The notes beneath the pieces are model-generated. The model searched no databases and had not been told where the DNA came from. It worked only from the letters and a program-made list of their open reading frames with translations. 64,000 nucleotides of DNA from Gilvirhabdus luticola (GTDB lineage: Bacteria; Bacteroidota; Bacteroidia; Flavobacteriales; Flavobacteriaceae). Below, piece after piece: positions 17,678-27,281 of the stretch. The position numbers and the translations under genes are program-made. The stretch lies in the NCBI RefSeq assembly GCF_032583975.1, contig NZ_JAWHTF010000006.1. One strand, given 5' to 3'. Numbering within the stretch: position 1 is the first letter of the stretch; every line of letters starts with the position of its first letter.

Positions 17678-20351
17678 ATTTCAATTTCTTTTTAACTTCT
17701 ACTTCATGGAAGGCTTCAATAACATCGCCTTCTTTAATATCGTTATAATTTTTTATTTGCATACCGCAATCATAACCTTTAGCAACTTCTTTAACATCAT
17801 CTTTAAAACGTTTTAAAGATGCCAATTCTCCAGTATAAACTACAACACCATCACGAATTAATCTTACACTAGAATTTCTGAAAACTTTACCATTAGTTAC
17901 CATACAACCAGCAATCGACCCGATTTTTGAAACTTTAAAGATTTCACGGATTTCAGCAGTACCAGTAATTTCTTCCTTAAGTTCAGGCGAAAGCATACCT
18001 TCCATTGCATCCTTAAGATCGTTAATTGCATCATAAATAATTGAATAAATTCTGATATCTATTTCTTCTTTATCTGCAATAGACCTTGCATTACCCATCG
18101 GTCGTACATTAAATCCGATAATAATTGCATCGGACGCTGATGCTAATAAGACATCACTCTCTGTAATAGCACCAACACCTTTGTGAATAATATTAACCTG
18201 TATTTCTTCAGTTGATAACTTTTGGAAAGAATCTGTTAATGCTTCAACCGATCCATCCACATCGCCTTTAAGTATAATGTTCAATTCCTGGAAGTCTCCC
18301 AAAGCAATTCTTCGGCCAATCTCGTCTAATGTAATATGTCTTTGTGTTCTTACAGATTGTTCACGCTGTAATTGCGTACGTTTTGTAGCAATTTGTTTTG
18401 CCTCACGCTCATCTTCAAACACATTGAATTTATCTCCAGCTTGAGGCGCTCCATCCAATCCTAAAATAGATACTGGAGTTGAAGGTCCTGCAGCTGTAAC
18501 ATTCTTCCCTCTTTCATCATGCATTGCTTTGACCTTACCACTATTTTTTCCAGCAAGAACATAATCCCCTATTTTAAGAGTCCCGGCTTGAACCAAAATA
18601 GTAGATATATAACCTCTTCCTTTATCTAGGAATGCTTCAACTACTGTTCCATTTGCCTGTTTGTTTGGATTAGCAGTTAGTTCTAATAATTCTGCTTCGA
18701 GTAATACTTTTTCTAGTAACTCACTAATTCCTTCTCCTGTTTTAGCTGAAACATCATGAGATTGAATTTTTCCACCCCAATCTTCAACCAATAAATTCAT
18801 TGAAGCTAACCCTTCTTTAATTTTATCAGGGTTTGCATTTGGTTTATCTATCTTATTAATTGCAAAAACAATAGGCACACTGGCTGCTTGTGCATGTGCA
18901 ATGGCCTCTTTTGTTTGCGGCATGATATCATCATCAGCAGCTACAACAATAATAGCTAAATCTGTTACCTGTGCACCACGAGCACGCATTGCCGTAAACG
19001 CTTCGTGACCTGGAGTATCTAAAAATGTTATTTTTTGGCCATTCTCTAATGTTACTCCATAAGCACCAATATGTTGAGTAATTCCACCTGACTCACCAGC
19101 AATTACGTTTTCTTCACGAATATAATCAAGTAATGAGGTTTTTCCATGATCTACGTGTCCCATTACAGTTACAATTGGTGCACGAGGTTCTAAATCTTCT
19201 GGTTTATCTTCTACTTCTTCAATAGACTCTTCGATATCTGCTGTTACAAATTCAACATCGTATCCAAATTCTTCAGCAACAATAGAAAGTGTTTCTGCAT
19301 CAAGACGTTGGTTCATAGTTACCATCATACCAAGTGACATACACGCCGAAATGATTTCTGTAACAGAAACATCCATCATAGTAGCAACCTCACTTGCTGT
19401 TACAAATTCTGTAACTTTTAGAATTTTGCTTTCGGCTGCTTCTGCTTGCTGTTCTTTTTCTGATTGCTCTTTATGTAAATCACGTTTTTCACGACGATAT
19501 TTTGCTCCTTTACCTTTACTTGATTTTCCTTGAAGTTTTTCAAGGGTTTCCCTAATTTGCTTTTGAACTTCCTCTTCGCTAGGTTCTTCCTTAACAATTT
19601 GTCTTCTTCCTGTTCCGGGTTTTTTGCCTTTGAATCTATCTGCTCCTTTATTGAAAGATCCATTGCCAGATTGTGGTAACCCTGCCTTGCTAATACGACG
19701 TCTTTTTTTCTTATTGGTAGAAGTAGATTTATCGGCATCTTCTTTTTTCTCTTCCTTTTTCTTTTTTGGTTTATTAAATTGAGTTAGATCAATTTTATTG
19801 CCTGAAATTTTAGGCCCTGAAAGTTTTTGGTATTTAGTTTTTACTTTTTCTTCTGGAGCAGATTCTTCAACTTTTTCTTTTGGAGAAGTTTTTTCTATTA
19901 CTTTTTCCTCTTTTACTTCTTTGACAGGTTTTTCAGTCTCAACAGATTTCGGTATTTCTGGAACTTTTTCTACTTCTTCTTTTGGTTTTACAACTTTCTT
20001 TTTATCAGCATCCAAATCAATTTTACCAACCTGTTTGGGGCCAGAAAGTGTAGTTGAGGCTTTTATGACTTCTTTGTTTTTTGCCTTTTCACGTTCTAAC
20101 TCTTCTCTCTCTCTTTGCTCACGTAAGGCTTCTTTCTCTTTTTGTTTTGCTTCACTTACTTCTTGAGATGCCATTTTTTTGACGGCATCAGTTTGAAATT
20201 CGCCCGCCAAGATATCATAAGTTTCTTGAGAAATTTTTGTTGTAGGACGTTTTTCAATTTCGACACCTTTTGAGTCTAAAAACTCAACAGCACGATCAAG
20301 AGAAATGTTTAGTTCCCGTAATACTTTATTTAATCTAATTGTTTCAGCCAT
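17676..20351 (-). CDS. infB: Translation initiation factor IF-2
   Basis: An 891-residue GTPase that brings initiator tRNA to the 30S subunit. Residues 1-55 are the IF2 N-terminal helical subdomain. About 60-330 is a long Lys/Glu-rich, low-complexity stretch. The G domain follows with GHVDHGKTSLLDYIR (G1), DTPGHEAFTAMRARG (G3) and FAINKIDKPNANP (G4), then the beta-barrel and C2 domains ending GMQIKNYNDIKEGD. The length is ordinary for Bacteroidota. It is the last gene of rimP-nusA-infB, 30 bases after nusA. Confidence 0.98.
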   Translation of the reverse strand: MAETIRLNKVLRELNISLDRAVEFLDSKGVEIEKRPTTKISQETYDILAGEFQTDAVKKMASQEVSEAKQKEKEALREQREREELEREKAKNKEVIKASTTLSGPKQVGKIDLDADKKKVVKPKEEVEKVPEIPKSVETEKPVKEVKEEKVIEKTSPKEKVEESAPEEKVKTKYQKLSGPKISGNKIDLTQFNKPKKKKEEKKEDADKSTSTNKKKRRRISKAGLPQSGNGSFNKGADRFKGKKPGTGRRQIVKEEPSEEEVQKQIRETLEKLQGKSSKGKGAKYRREKRDLHKEQSEKEQQAEAAESKILKVTEFVTASEVATMMDVSVTEIISACMSLGMMVTMNQRLDAETLSIVAEEFGYDVEFVTADIEESIEEVEDKPEDLEPRAPIVTVMGHVDHGKTSLLDYIREENVIAGESGGITQHIGAYGVTLENGQKITFLDTPGHEAFTAMRARGAQVTDLAIIVVAADDDIMPQTKEAIAHAQAASVPIVFAINKIDKPNANPDKIKEGLASMNLLVEDWGGKIQSHDVSAKTGEGISELLEKVLLEAELLELTANPNKQANGTVVEAFLDKGRGYISTILVQAGTLKIGDYVLAGKNSGKVKAMHDERGKNVTAAGPSTPVSILGLDGAPQAGDKFNVFEDEREAKQIATKRTQLQREQSVRTQRHITLDEIGRRIALGDFQELNIILKGDVDGSVEALTDSFQKLSTEEIQVNIIHKGVGAITESDVLLASASDAIIIGFNVRPMGNARSIADKEEIDIRIYSIIYDAINDLKDAMEGMLSPELKEEITGTAEIREIFKVSKIGSIAGCMVTNGKVFRNSSVRLIRDGVVVYTGELASLKRFKDDVKEVAKGYDCGMQIKNYNDIKEGDVIEAFHEVEVKKKLK

Positions 20352-20381
20352 AAATTGCCTTTAATATAACCCTATTTTTTG

Positions 20382-21614
20382 TTATTCTTCAAACTCTTCT
20401 TTCAGAATTCTAATAACATCATTTATTGTTTCTTCTTCTAAATCCGTTCTTTTTACCAGATCATCAACATCTTGTTCTAAAATACTTTTTGCAGTGTCAA
20501 GACCAGCTTTACTAAATTCTTCTATAATCCAACCCTCAATTTCATCAGAGAATTCACTCAATTCCACATCTTCTTCGGCACCTTCTCTAAAGACATCTAT
20601 TTCATAGCCTGTCATTTGTCCAGCCAAACGAATATTGTGCCCTCCACGTCCAATGGCCTTACTTACTTCTTCTGGTTTTAGTATAACTTCGGCTCTTTTT
20701 GTTTCTTCATCTATTTTGATAGACGTTACTCTTGCTGGACTTAACGCTCTTGTAATATATAATTGTAGATTATTTGTATAGTTTATAACGTCGATATTTT
20801 CATTACCTAACTCACGCACAATGCCATGAATTCTTGAACCTTTCATACCAACACATGCACCAACTGGATCTATTCTATCATCATAAGAATCTACGGCTAC
20901 TTTTGCTTTTTCACCAGGAATCCTTACTACTTTCTTAATAGTAATCAAACCATCAAAAACTTCAGGAATTTCTTGCTCAAACAATTTCTCTAAAAATACA
21001 GGAGTTGTACGAGACATAATAATTGCAGGTTTGTTACCTTTAAGCTCTACACTCTCTATAACACCTCTTACATTGTCTCCTTTTCTAAAGAAATCTGATG
21101 GAATTTGTTTTTCTTTAGGCAGAATGATCTCATTGCCTTCATCGTCTAATAAAATTACTGCTCTATGACGAATATGATGTACTTCTGCAGTATAAATCTC
21201 TCCAACTAAATCTTTAAACTGTTTGTAAATATTAGTATTGTCGTGCTCATGGATTTTAGAGATTAAATTTTGACGCAATGCTAAAATCGCTCTACGACCA
21301 AGATCGATAAGCTTTACTTCTTCTGATACATCTTCACCAACTTCAAAATCTGGCTCTATCTTTCTAGCTTCAGATAATGATATTTCTTGATTTGGTTCTT
21401 CGACTTCACCATCTGCAACAACAACACGATTTCTCCAAATCTCTAAATCTCCCTTATCGGGGTTAATGATGATATCGAAATTATCATCATCTCCAAATTT
21501 TCTTTTTAATGCACTTCTAAAAACATCTTCTAAAATTGCCATTAACGTTACACGATCAATTAATTTATCGTCTTTAAATTCTGAAAAAGAATCAATTAAC
21601 GCAAGATTTTCCAT
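20382..21614 (-). CDS. nusA: Transcription termination/antitermination factor NusA
   Basis: A 410-residue RNA polymerase-associated factor controlling pausing and termination. The order is an N-terminal polymerase-binding domain (1-125), an S1 domain (about 135-200), and two KH domains with DPVGACVGMKGSRIHGI and SKAIGRGGHNIRLA. A short acidic C-terminal helical segment follows. It is shorter than the E. coli protein because the full pair of C-terminal acidic repeats is absent, as is usual in this phylum. It is 12 bases after rimP. NusA could influence its own operon through the leader hairpin at 22104-22124; that is inference. Confidence 0.97.
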   Translation of the reverse strand: MENLALIDSFSEFKDDKLIDRVTLMAILEDVFRSALKRKFGDDDNFDIIINPDKGDLEIWRNRVVVADGEVEEPNQEISLSEARKIEPDFEVGEDVSEEVKLIDLGRRAILALRQNLISKIHEHDNTNIYKQFKDLVGEIYTAEVHHIRHRAVILLDDEGNEIILPKEKQIPSDFFRKGDNVRGVIESVELKGNKPAIIMSRTTPVFLEKLFEQEIPEVFDGLITIKKVVRIPGEKAKVAVDSYDDRIDPVGACVGMKGSRIHGIVRELGNENIDVINYTNNLQLYITRALSPARVTSIKIDEETKRAEVILKPEEVSKAIGRGGHNIRLAGQMTGYEIDVFREGAEEDVELSEFSDEIEGWIIEEFSKAGLDTAKSILEQDVDDLVKRTDLEEETINDVIRILKEEFEE

Positions 21615-21626
21615 AACTCCTTTGAA

Positions 21627-22088
21627 TTAAAATTTAATCATAACTTTTGCTTCTACAATATTGCTGTAAAGTATTTTTTCGTGTTTTTTTACAGTGATTT
21701 TTCCTTTACCAACTGGTTTAGGCTCTCTAGTTTTCCATTCTAAAGCAATTTCATTTTCATCAGCGCTTGTTATTTTGCCTTCGAAAGTATTTGAAATTGT
21801 TTTAACCTCTAGGACTCTCCCTAAATTCTTTTTATACTGTCGTTTATGTTCTAGTGGTGCAGTTGCCCCAGCAGATGTAACTTCTAAAGAAAAATCTTGT
21901 TCTTCTCTATCAAGATTATGTTCTATTGCTCTACTAATAAAAATACAATCTTCTACAGAAACTCCATTATCTCCATCAATTACTACTTTAATTTGATTGT
22001 CATCTAAAACTAAAAGGTCGATAAGAAACAAATCGCTTCGTTGGTTTAATGCTTCATCAAGCAATTTTTCAACTGTGGTTTTCAACAT
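21627..22088 (-). CDS. rimP: Ribosome maturation factor RimP
   Basis: A 153-residue protein needed for 30S subunit maturation. The N-terminal domain has the characteristic VVIDGDNGVSVEDCIFISRAIE stretch, and SLEVTSAGATAPLEHKRQYKKNLGR corresponds to the conserved LEVSSPGldRPL region. It is the first gene of the rimP-nusA-infB operon. The start ATG at 22088 lies 15 bases after a strong hairpin followed by five T, so expression may depend on read-through of that structure. Confidence 0.95.
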   Translation of the reverse strand: MLKTTVEKLLDEALNQRSDLFLIDLLVLDDNQIKVVIDGDNGVSVEDCIFISRAIEHNLDREEQDFSLEVTSAGATAPLEHKRQYKKNLGRVLEVKTISNTFEGKITSADENEIALEWKTREPKPVGKGKITVKKHEKILYSNIVEAKVMIKF

Positions 22089-22103
22089 TTTTCAGTATAA
22101 AAA

Positions 22104-22124
22104 GAGGGGACTTTTCGTCCCCTC
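22104..22124 (-). promoter_or_regulatory. Terminator-like hairpin in the rimP 5' leader
   Basis: GAGGGGAC (22104-22111) pairs with GTCCCCTC (22117-22124) around a five-base loop, an unusually GC-rich stem for this genome. On the minus strand it is followed directly by TTTTT and then by the rimP ATG. Transcription from the -7 element at 22152-22159 would pass through it, which suggests attenuation. On the plus strand it also has a short T tract, but no plus-strand gene ends here. Confidence 0.65.
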
Positions 22125-22151
22125 GCTTTTTCATTTTCCTTTACAACGCTG

Positions 22152-22159
22152 CAAATATA
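22152..22159 (-). promoter_or_regulatory. Candidate -7 element for rimP-nusA-infB
   Basis: The minus strand reads TATATTTG, a full consensus match, 64 bases upstream of the rimP ATG. It places the transcription start upstream of the leader hairpin. No clear TTG -33 box was found. Confidence 0.5.
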
Positions 22160-22224
22160 AGACTTTAAATTGATTTTTCCAGCATTAATGCTTAAATTTA
22201 TAAATAGCAACCTATTCTAAAAAT

Positions 22225-23049
22225 ATGAAAAATATACTTGTTCCTACAGATTTTTCTGCACAAGCAGAAAATGCTTTGAAAGTAGCAGCTCAATTGGCAA
22301 AAAACCATGATTGCGATATCTATTTATTGCACATGCTAGAATTACCATTGCACAAGGTAGATGCCATAAGCTCTTACAACGATTTGCCAGAAGCCATGTA
22401 CTTTATGAAGCTTGCACACAAACAATTTGAAGAACTTATGGCTAAAGATTATCTAAAAGGCATCAAACTGCATGAAGCCGTTGAGTTTAAAGAAATATTT
22501 AAAGGCGTCTTTCATGCTTGTGAAAAGTTTAAAACAGATTTAATTGTCATGGGTTCACATGGAGCAAGTGGATTAAGAGAGATGATTATTGGTTCAAATG
22601 CTGAAAAAGTTGTGAGAACATCCAATACTCCAGTATTAATCGTAAAAAATGAATATGAGGTATTTGAGGTTAACCATTTTGTTTTTGCTTCAAATTTTAA
22701 AAAAGAAAATCATGTTGCCTATACAAATGCAGTAAAGTTTGCTAAACTATTTAATGCGAAAATACACTTACTTATTATAATTACTGCAAGTAGTTTTATG
22801 ACAACAAAAGACGCAAAAAGCAGAATAATCGATTTTGTTAATATATCAGACTTTAAAAATTATACAATTAATATTTACAATGATGAAAGTGTTGAACGAG
22901 GAATTATGAATTTCTCGCAATCTATAAAGGCAGATCTTATAGGCATGAGTACTCATGGTAGACAAGGTATCTCACATTTTTTTAATGGAAGTATAAGTGA
23001 AGACTTGGTAAACCGTGCCAAGCGTCCAGTAATGACATTTAAGATTTAA
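22225..23049 (+). CDS. Tandem-domain universal stress protein
   Basis: A 274-residue cytoplasmic protein with two UspA domains (about 1-142 and 145-274). The first keeps the ATP-binding signature in GSHGASGLREMIIGSNAEKVV (G-x2-G-x9-G-S). The second, MSTHGRQGISHFFNGSISEDLV, keeps the same spacing. The N-terminal MKNILVPTDFS is typical. It is a single-gene unit, divergent from rimP and convergent with the tRNA-Gln gene. Two-domain Usp proteins are common in Flavobacteria; the cue they sense is unknown. Confidence 0.93.
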   Translation: MKNILVPTDFSAQAENALKVAAQLAKNHDCDIYLLHMLELPLHKVDAISSYNDLPEAMYFMKLAHKQFEELMAKDYLKGIKLHEAVEFKEIFKGVFHACEKFKTDLIVMGSHGASGLREMIIGSNAEKVVRTSNTPVLIVKNEYEVFEVNHFVFASNFKKENHVAYTNAVKFAKLFNAKIHLLIIITASSFMTTKDAKSRIIDFVNISDFKNYTINIYNDESVERGIMNFSQSIKADLIGMSTHGRQGISHFFNGSISEDLVNRAKRPVMTFKI

Positions 23050-23063
23050 AGTAACACTAATTA

Positions 23064-23107
23064 AAAAACAAAACCTCGAATCTTAAAAAGATTGAGGTTT
23101 TGTTTTG
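23064..23107 (-). terminator. Bidirectional terminator between the usp gene and tRNA-Gln
   Basis: An imperfect inverted repeat of about 17 bp pairs the ACAAAACCTC side (23068-23083) with GAGGTTTTGT (23094-23104). A run lies on its left and T-rich sequence on its right. It can end both the plus-strand usp gene and the minus-strand tRNA. Confidence 0.8.
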
Positions 23108-23180
23108 TTGGCCTACTAGGGCTCGAACCTAGACTCTTCTGGACCAAAACCAGACGTGTTGCCAGTTACACCATAGGCCA
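23108..23180 (-). tRNA. tRNA-Gln (anticodon UUG)
   Basis: A 73-base cloverleaf. The acceptor TGGCCTA/TAGGCCA is seven perfect pairs, the D stem is GTGT/ACAC, and the anticodon stem TCTGG/CCAGA has loop TTTTGGT with anticodon TTG. The T stem CTAGG/CCTAG has loop TTCGAGC and the discriminator is A. CCA is not encoded. It stands alone, with its own promoter and terminator. Confidence 0.97.
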
Positions 23181-23197
23181 TTAGCGTAATGAGGGTG

Positions 23198-23228
23198 CAA
23201 ATTTAATACAAAGTTTTATTTGCACAAA
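23198..23228 (-). promoter_or_regulatory. Promoter of tRNA-Gln
   Basis: On the minus strand TTTG (23225-23228) is separated by 19 bases from TAAATTTG (23198-23205), an exact Bacteroidota promoter. An 8-bp inverted repeat GTGCAAAT / ATTTGCAC (23195-23202, 23218-23225) overlaps it. Confidence 0.75.
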
Positions 23229-23334
23229 CATTTTAGGAACAAAATAATTGTTTAAAACTTAACGTTTACTTAAAAATCTTCATGGTTTAAGATTAATTCA
23301 ATAAATTCGCCCAGGTAAATAAACAATCTTCTAT

Positions 23335-26300
23335 ATGACACTTATCAACTTTAAAAAATGGAATACCCTTTTAGGTTGGTTTACTTTTTTAATCGCATTT
23401 ATTACATATAGTTTAACTGTTGAGCCTACTGTGAGTTTTTGGGATGCTGGAGAATACATTTTAACTTCATCAAAACTACAGGTTGGCCATCCGCCTGGTG
23501 CCCCATTGTTTCAAATGTTGGGCGCTTTTTTCTCAATTTTTACTTTTGGTAATAATGAACTTGTTGGCATGATGTTAAATATGATGAGTGCGACATCTAG
23601 TGCGTTCACCATTTTATTTATGTTTTGGACTATTACCTTATTGTTGAAGAAGATTCTAGTTAAAACAGATGATGAGTTAAACGAAAAATCTTTAGCCATT
23701 CTTGGAAGTGCTTTTGTTGGGAGTTTAGCTTTCGCTTTTACAGATTCATTTTGGTTTAATGCTGTGGAAACTGAAGTTTATGCCATGGCAACTTTAATAA
23801 TGTCTATCCTTTTTTGGTTGGGGTTGCGTTGGGAACAGGATATGCATAAACATCGCGGTAATAAATGGCTCATATTAATTGCCTTTGTGATTGGTCTTTC
23901 TTTCGGAGTTCACTTCATGGGCTTGCTGACCATTCCAGCTATTGGGCTCATTTATTATTTTAAAAACTACAAGACTGTTACGGTTAAAAATTTTATAATT
24001 GCTAATATAGTTGCAGTAGCAATCCTACTATTTATTTTTAAATTATTAGCTCCAAATATTCTGAAGCTATTTAGTGCTTCTGAAATCTTTTTTGTGAATT
24101 CTGTTGGGCTTCCTTTTAATTCTGGCTCAATTATAGCGGGTATAATACTTGTGTTATTAATTCATTTTGGATTAAAATATACTAGAGAAAAACAATACAA
24201 AAATCTTAATACAGGAATACTTTGCTTGACATTCATAATCATTGGATTTTCTACATGGTTAATGTTACCTATAAGAGCAAACGCCAATGTTGTCATTAAT
24301 GAAAATAATCCTTCAAGTGCGAGAGAACTTTTGGCATATTATAATTTAGAACAATATCCCGAAACCCATTTGTTTTATGGTCCACAATATACAGATCAAT
24401 ATTCTGGTTTAGATGAAAACAATCCTTATGTTGATGATAAACCAAAATACGAAAAGGATTACCAAAAAGGAAAGTATGTTATTGTAAATGATTTTAAACG
24501 TGCTAAACAAAACTATAATTCTGAACACGCTTCAATTTTACCACGAATGTGGAGTACAGAGCATGCCGAAAATTATATGATGTTTTCTGGTTATTTGGAT
24601 TTTAAGTTAAAACCAGAATACCAGCTCGAAAATGAATTAAGGTCTTCAATTGCCAGTTTTAAAAATGATGTAAATCAAGGCTTGGTCGATTATGAAGATT
24701 ATAATACTTTCCTTAAACAGTTTTCACAGTATATAGATGTTGAAAAACCTTCGTTGATGAGCAATATTGCCTATATGTTAGAATACCAATTAGGCTATAT
24801 GTATTGGCGTTATTTTATGTGGAATTTTGTTGGCAGGCAAGATGATATACAAGGTAAATATGATAATCATGGAAATTGGATAAGTGGCATAAAACCTATT
24901 GATGAATGGCATTTAGGGCTTTCTCAAGATAATCTTCCGAGTGATGTGAAAAATAATAAAGCCAGAAACACTTATTATTTTTTACCATTTATTTTAGGAC
25001 TAATTGGCCTCTTCTTCCTTTATAACAAGGACAAGAAATTATTTTGGGTCATGATGGTGTTTTTCCTTTTTACAGGATTAGCTATACAGGTTTATACCAA
25101 TGTAAGACCTTTTGAACCTAGAGAACGTGACTATTCTGTTGTTGGTTCATTTTATGTGTTTGCCATTTGGATAGGTTTTGGTGTTTATTCTATTTATGAA
25201 GCTTTAAAAAAATATGTGTCAAGCAAGATTCTAGCTCCTGCTGTTTCCTTAATATGTTTGATATTAGTTCCTGGAATTCTTGTTGCAAACAACTGGGATG
25301 ATCATGACAGATCTGGTAAATATACTGCAAAAGCTATGGCCAAAAAGTATTTAGATTCCTGCGCTGAAAATGCCATCTTATTTTCCATAGGAGATAATGA
25401 TACTTTTGCACTTTGGTATGCACAGGAAATTGAAGGTTACAGAACTGATGTTAGAGTAGTTAACACAAGTTTGTTTCAAACTGATTGGTATATAGATCAA
25501 ATGAAACGCAAAGCCTATGATAGTGATCCTATACCTTCTCAACTAACTCATGACCAATATAAATATGGCACTAGAGATTACATCATGAAAAGAGAGATCT
25601 CTGCAGATACTATGATGATAAAGGACTTCTTGAATTTTGTAAGTAGCGATAACCCTAGAACAAAATTCAAGTATATTATTGAACAGCAGGGAGAAGACCC
25701 GAGTTTTTATCCTACACAATTAATGAACTCCAATTATTTCCCTGTGGAACATGTTAGGATTCCCGTTGATAAAGAAGCTGCATTAGCCAATGGCATTGTA
25801 AAACAAAAAGATTCGGCTAAAATAGTTCCTTATATCAATATAAGAATTAAAGAAAGTGCTCTTTATAAAAACCGTTTATTAATGCTGGACATTGTTGCTA
25901 ACAATAATTGGAAACGCCCGATATATTTTACTGGTGGTGCGTTTGGTGATGACGACTACATTTGGATGAAAAATTACTTACAACTGGATGGTATGTGCTA
26001 TAAATTAGTCCCTATAAAAACTCCTGTAGATAGAGCTAACCCTTTTGACATGGGTCGCGTTGATAGTGATTTGATGTATGAAAAAGTAAAAAAATGGGAT
26101 TGGGGTAATAGTGGTAGTTCAGATATATATCATGACACCGAAACAAGAAAAAATTCTATCACGTATAGAGGTAATCTAGCTCGATTAATACAACAGCTTA
26201 TTAACGAGGATCAATTGGAAAAGGCAGAAGAAATAGCAGATATTGCTATGACCAATATGCCTGTTGAATTTTTTAATTACTACACTCTTTTAGAGCCTTA

Positions 26301-26637
26301 TGTAAGTGCTTATTATGAAGTTGACTCAAAAGACAAAGCGCAAAAATTGTTTAAGGATGTTTCAAAGAAATATCAGGAATCTCTAACGTATTACGGGAAC
26401 CTGAAAATTGAAAATCAGTACAGAAAGGCAGAAGACATTATTACAGATATTGAGCGTTATAAAAGTTTAGTAGATGTTTTGTTGCAATATGACGAAGAGT
26501 TTGCCAGAACTGAAATGGAAACTTTTAACAATTATTTAAAGCTATTTGATCATTTTTACGATCAAGAACCAGAAGCTCAAGACAACTTAAGAGAAGAGCC
26601 AGACTTAAGCACAGATAGTGGCTTGCAAATTGAATAG
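23335..26637 (+). CDS. DUF2723 / glycosyltransferase family 117 membrane protein
   Basis: An 1100-residue polytopic protein. DUF2723 runs from residue about 15 and includes VSFWDAGEYILTSSKLQVGH followed by PPGAP. Its acidic Asp-Ala-Gly-Glu motif sits in the first extracytoplasmic loop, as in GT-C enzymes such as protein O-mannosyltransferases. About 12 hydrophobic helices lie between 15 and 660. A soluble segment and a TPR-like helical C-terminus (about 950-1080) follow. The family is linked to protein O-glycosylation in Bacteroidota; transferase activity here is inferred from family. The next gene, a polysaccharide deacetylase, starts five bases after its stop, so they form an operon. Confidence 0.9.
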   Translation: MTLINFKKWNTLLGWFTFLIAFITYSLTVEPTVSFWDAGEYILTSSKLQVGHPPGAPLFQMLGAFFSIFTFGNNELVGMMLNMMSATSSAFTILFMFWTITLLLKKILVKTDDELNEKSLAILGSAFVGSLAFAFTDSFWFNAVETEVYAMATLIMSILFWLGLRWEQDMHKHRGNKWLILIAFVIGLSFGVHFMGLLTIPAIGLIYYFKNYKTVTVKNFIIANIVAVAILLFIFKLLAPNILKLFSASEIFFVNSVGLPFNSGSIIAGIILVLLIHFGLKYTREKQYKNLNTGILCLTFIIIGFSTWLMLPIRANANVVINENNPSSARELLAYYNLEQYPETHLFYGPQYTDQYSGLDENNPYVDDKPKYEKDYQKGKYVIVNDFKRAKQNYNSEHASILPRMWSTEHAENYMMFSGYLDFKLKPEYQLENELRSSIASFKNDVNQGLVDYEDYNTFLKQFSQYIDVEKPSLMSNIAYMLEYQLGYMYWRYFMWNFVGRQDDIQGKYDNHGNWISGIKPIDEWHLGLSQDNLPSDVKNNKARNTYYFLPFILGLIGLFFLYNKDKKLFWVMMVFFLFTGLAIQVYTNVRPFEPRERDYSVVGSFYVFAIWIGFGVYSIYEALKKYVSSKILAPAVSLICLILVPGILVANNWDDHDRSGKYTAKAMAKKYLDSCAENAILFSIGDNDTFALWYAQEIEGYRTDVRVVNTSLFQTDWYIDQMKRKAYDSDPIPSQLTHDQYKYGTRDYIMKREISADTMMIKDFLNFVSSDNPRTKFKYIIEQQGEDPSFYPTQLMNSNYFPVEHVRIPVDKEAALANGIVKQKDSAKIVPYINIRIKESALYKNRLLMLDIVANNNWKRPIYFTGGAFGDDDYIWMKNYLQLDGMCYKLVPIKTPVDRANPFDMGRVDSDLMYEKVKKWDWGNSGSSDIYHDTETRKNSITYRGNLARLIQQLINEDQLEKAEEIADIAMTNMPVEFFNYYTLLEPYVSAYYEVDSKDKAQKLFKDVSKKYQESLTYYGNLKIENQYRKAEDIITDIERYKSLVDVLLQYDEEFARTEMETFNNYLKLFDHFYDQEPEAQDNLREEPDLSTDSGLQIE

Positions 26638-26642
26638 ATTTA

Positions 26643-27281
26643 ATGAGCTTAACTCCTGTAAAAATACCAATATTAGTAAAAAAAATGTTCCCAAATTACA
26701 TTTGGGACATCCCTTCTGAAACAAATACTATTTACATCACTTTTGATGATGGCCCTACTCCAGGTGTTACAGATTTAGTTTTAGATATTTTAAAAACTTA
26801 TAATGCTAAAGCCACGTTTTTTTCTGTTGGAGAAAACGCAATAAAACATCCTGAACTTACTAAAAGAATTCTAGAAGAAGGTCATGTATTAGGAAATCAT
26901 ACATACAACCATATTAATGGTTGGAAAACCAAAACAAGAGATTACTTGGGCAATATAGATGAAGCTTCCAAAGTCATTAACTCAAATCTCTTTAGACCTC
27001 CTTATGGACAGCTAACACCTAAACAAGGTAAAAAATTAATTGAAAATGGTTACCAAATTATCATGTGGAATGTAATCTCGTTAGATTGGGATAAGACAGT
27101 AAGCAAAGAGACTTGTTTAAGTAATGTAATTTCTAAAACTACAAAAGGAAGTATTGTGGTCTTTCACGATAGTGTTAAAGCTTCAAAAAATATGTTATTT
27201 GCACTTCCAAAAGTATTAGAACATTTCAGTAATTTAGGATATTACTTTAAGGCAATTAAGATTAAACGTATTGCTGTATAA
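26643..27281 (+). CDS. Polysaccharide deacetylase (NodB homology domain)
   Basis: A 212-residue carbohydrate esterase 4 protein, expected to remove acetyl groups from N-acetylated sugars of the wall or a surface glycan. The motifs are complete: TFDDGPTPG (catalytic base and metal Asp), GHVLGNHTYNH (metal His pair), FRPPYGQLTP and IVVFHDS with the catalytic His. No signal peptide is visible, so it may act on a cytoplasmic or membrane-bound precursor. Its operon partner is the GT117 protein. Its 3' end overlaps the converging thioredoxin-fold gene by 20 bases. Confidence 0.92.
   Translation: MSLTPVKIPILVKKMFPNYIWDIPSETNTIYITFDDGPTPGVTDLVLDILKTYNAKATFFSVGENAIKHPELTKRILEEGHVLGNHTYNHINGWKTKTRDYLGNIDEASKVINSNLFRPPYGQLTPKQGKKLIENGYQIIMWNVISLDWDKTVSKETCLSNVISKTTKGSIVVFHDSVKASKNMLFALPKVLEHFSNLGYYFKAIKIKRIAV

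Noticed and set aside
19798..20166. Plus-strand ORFs of up to 122 codons opposite the infB N-terminus
   Set aside because: They are low-complexity shadows of the Lys/Glu-rich stretch of IF-2.
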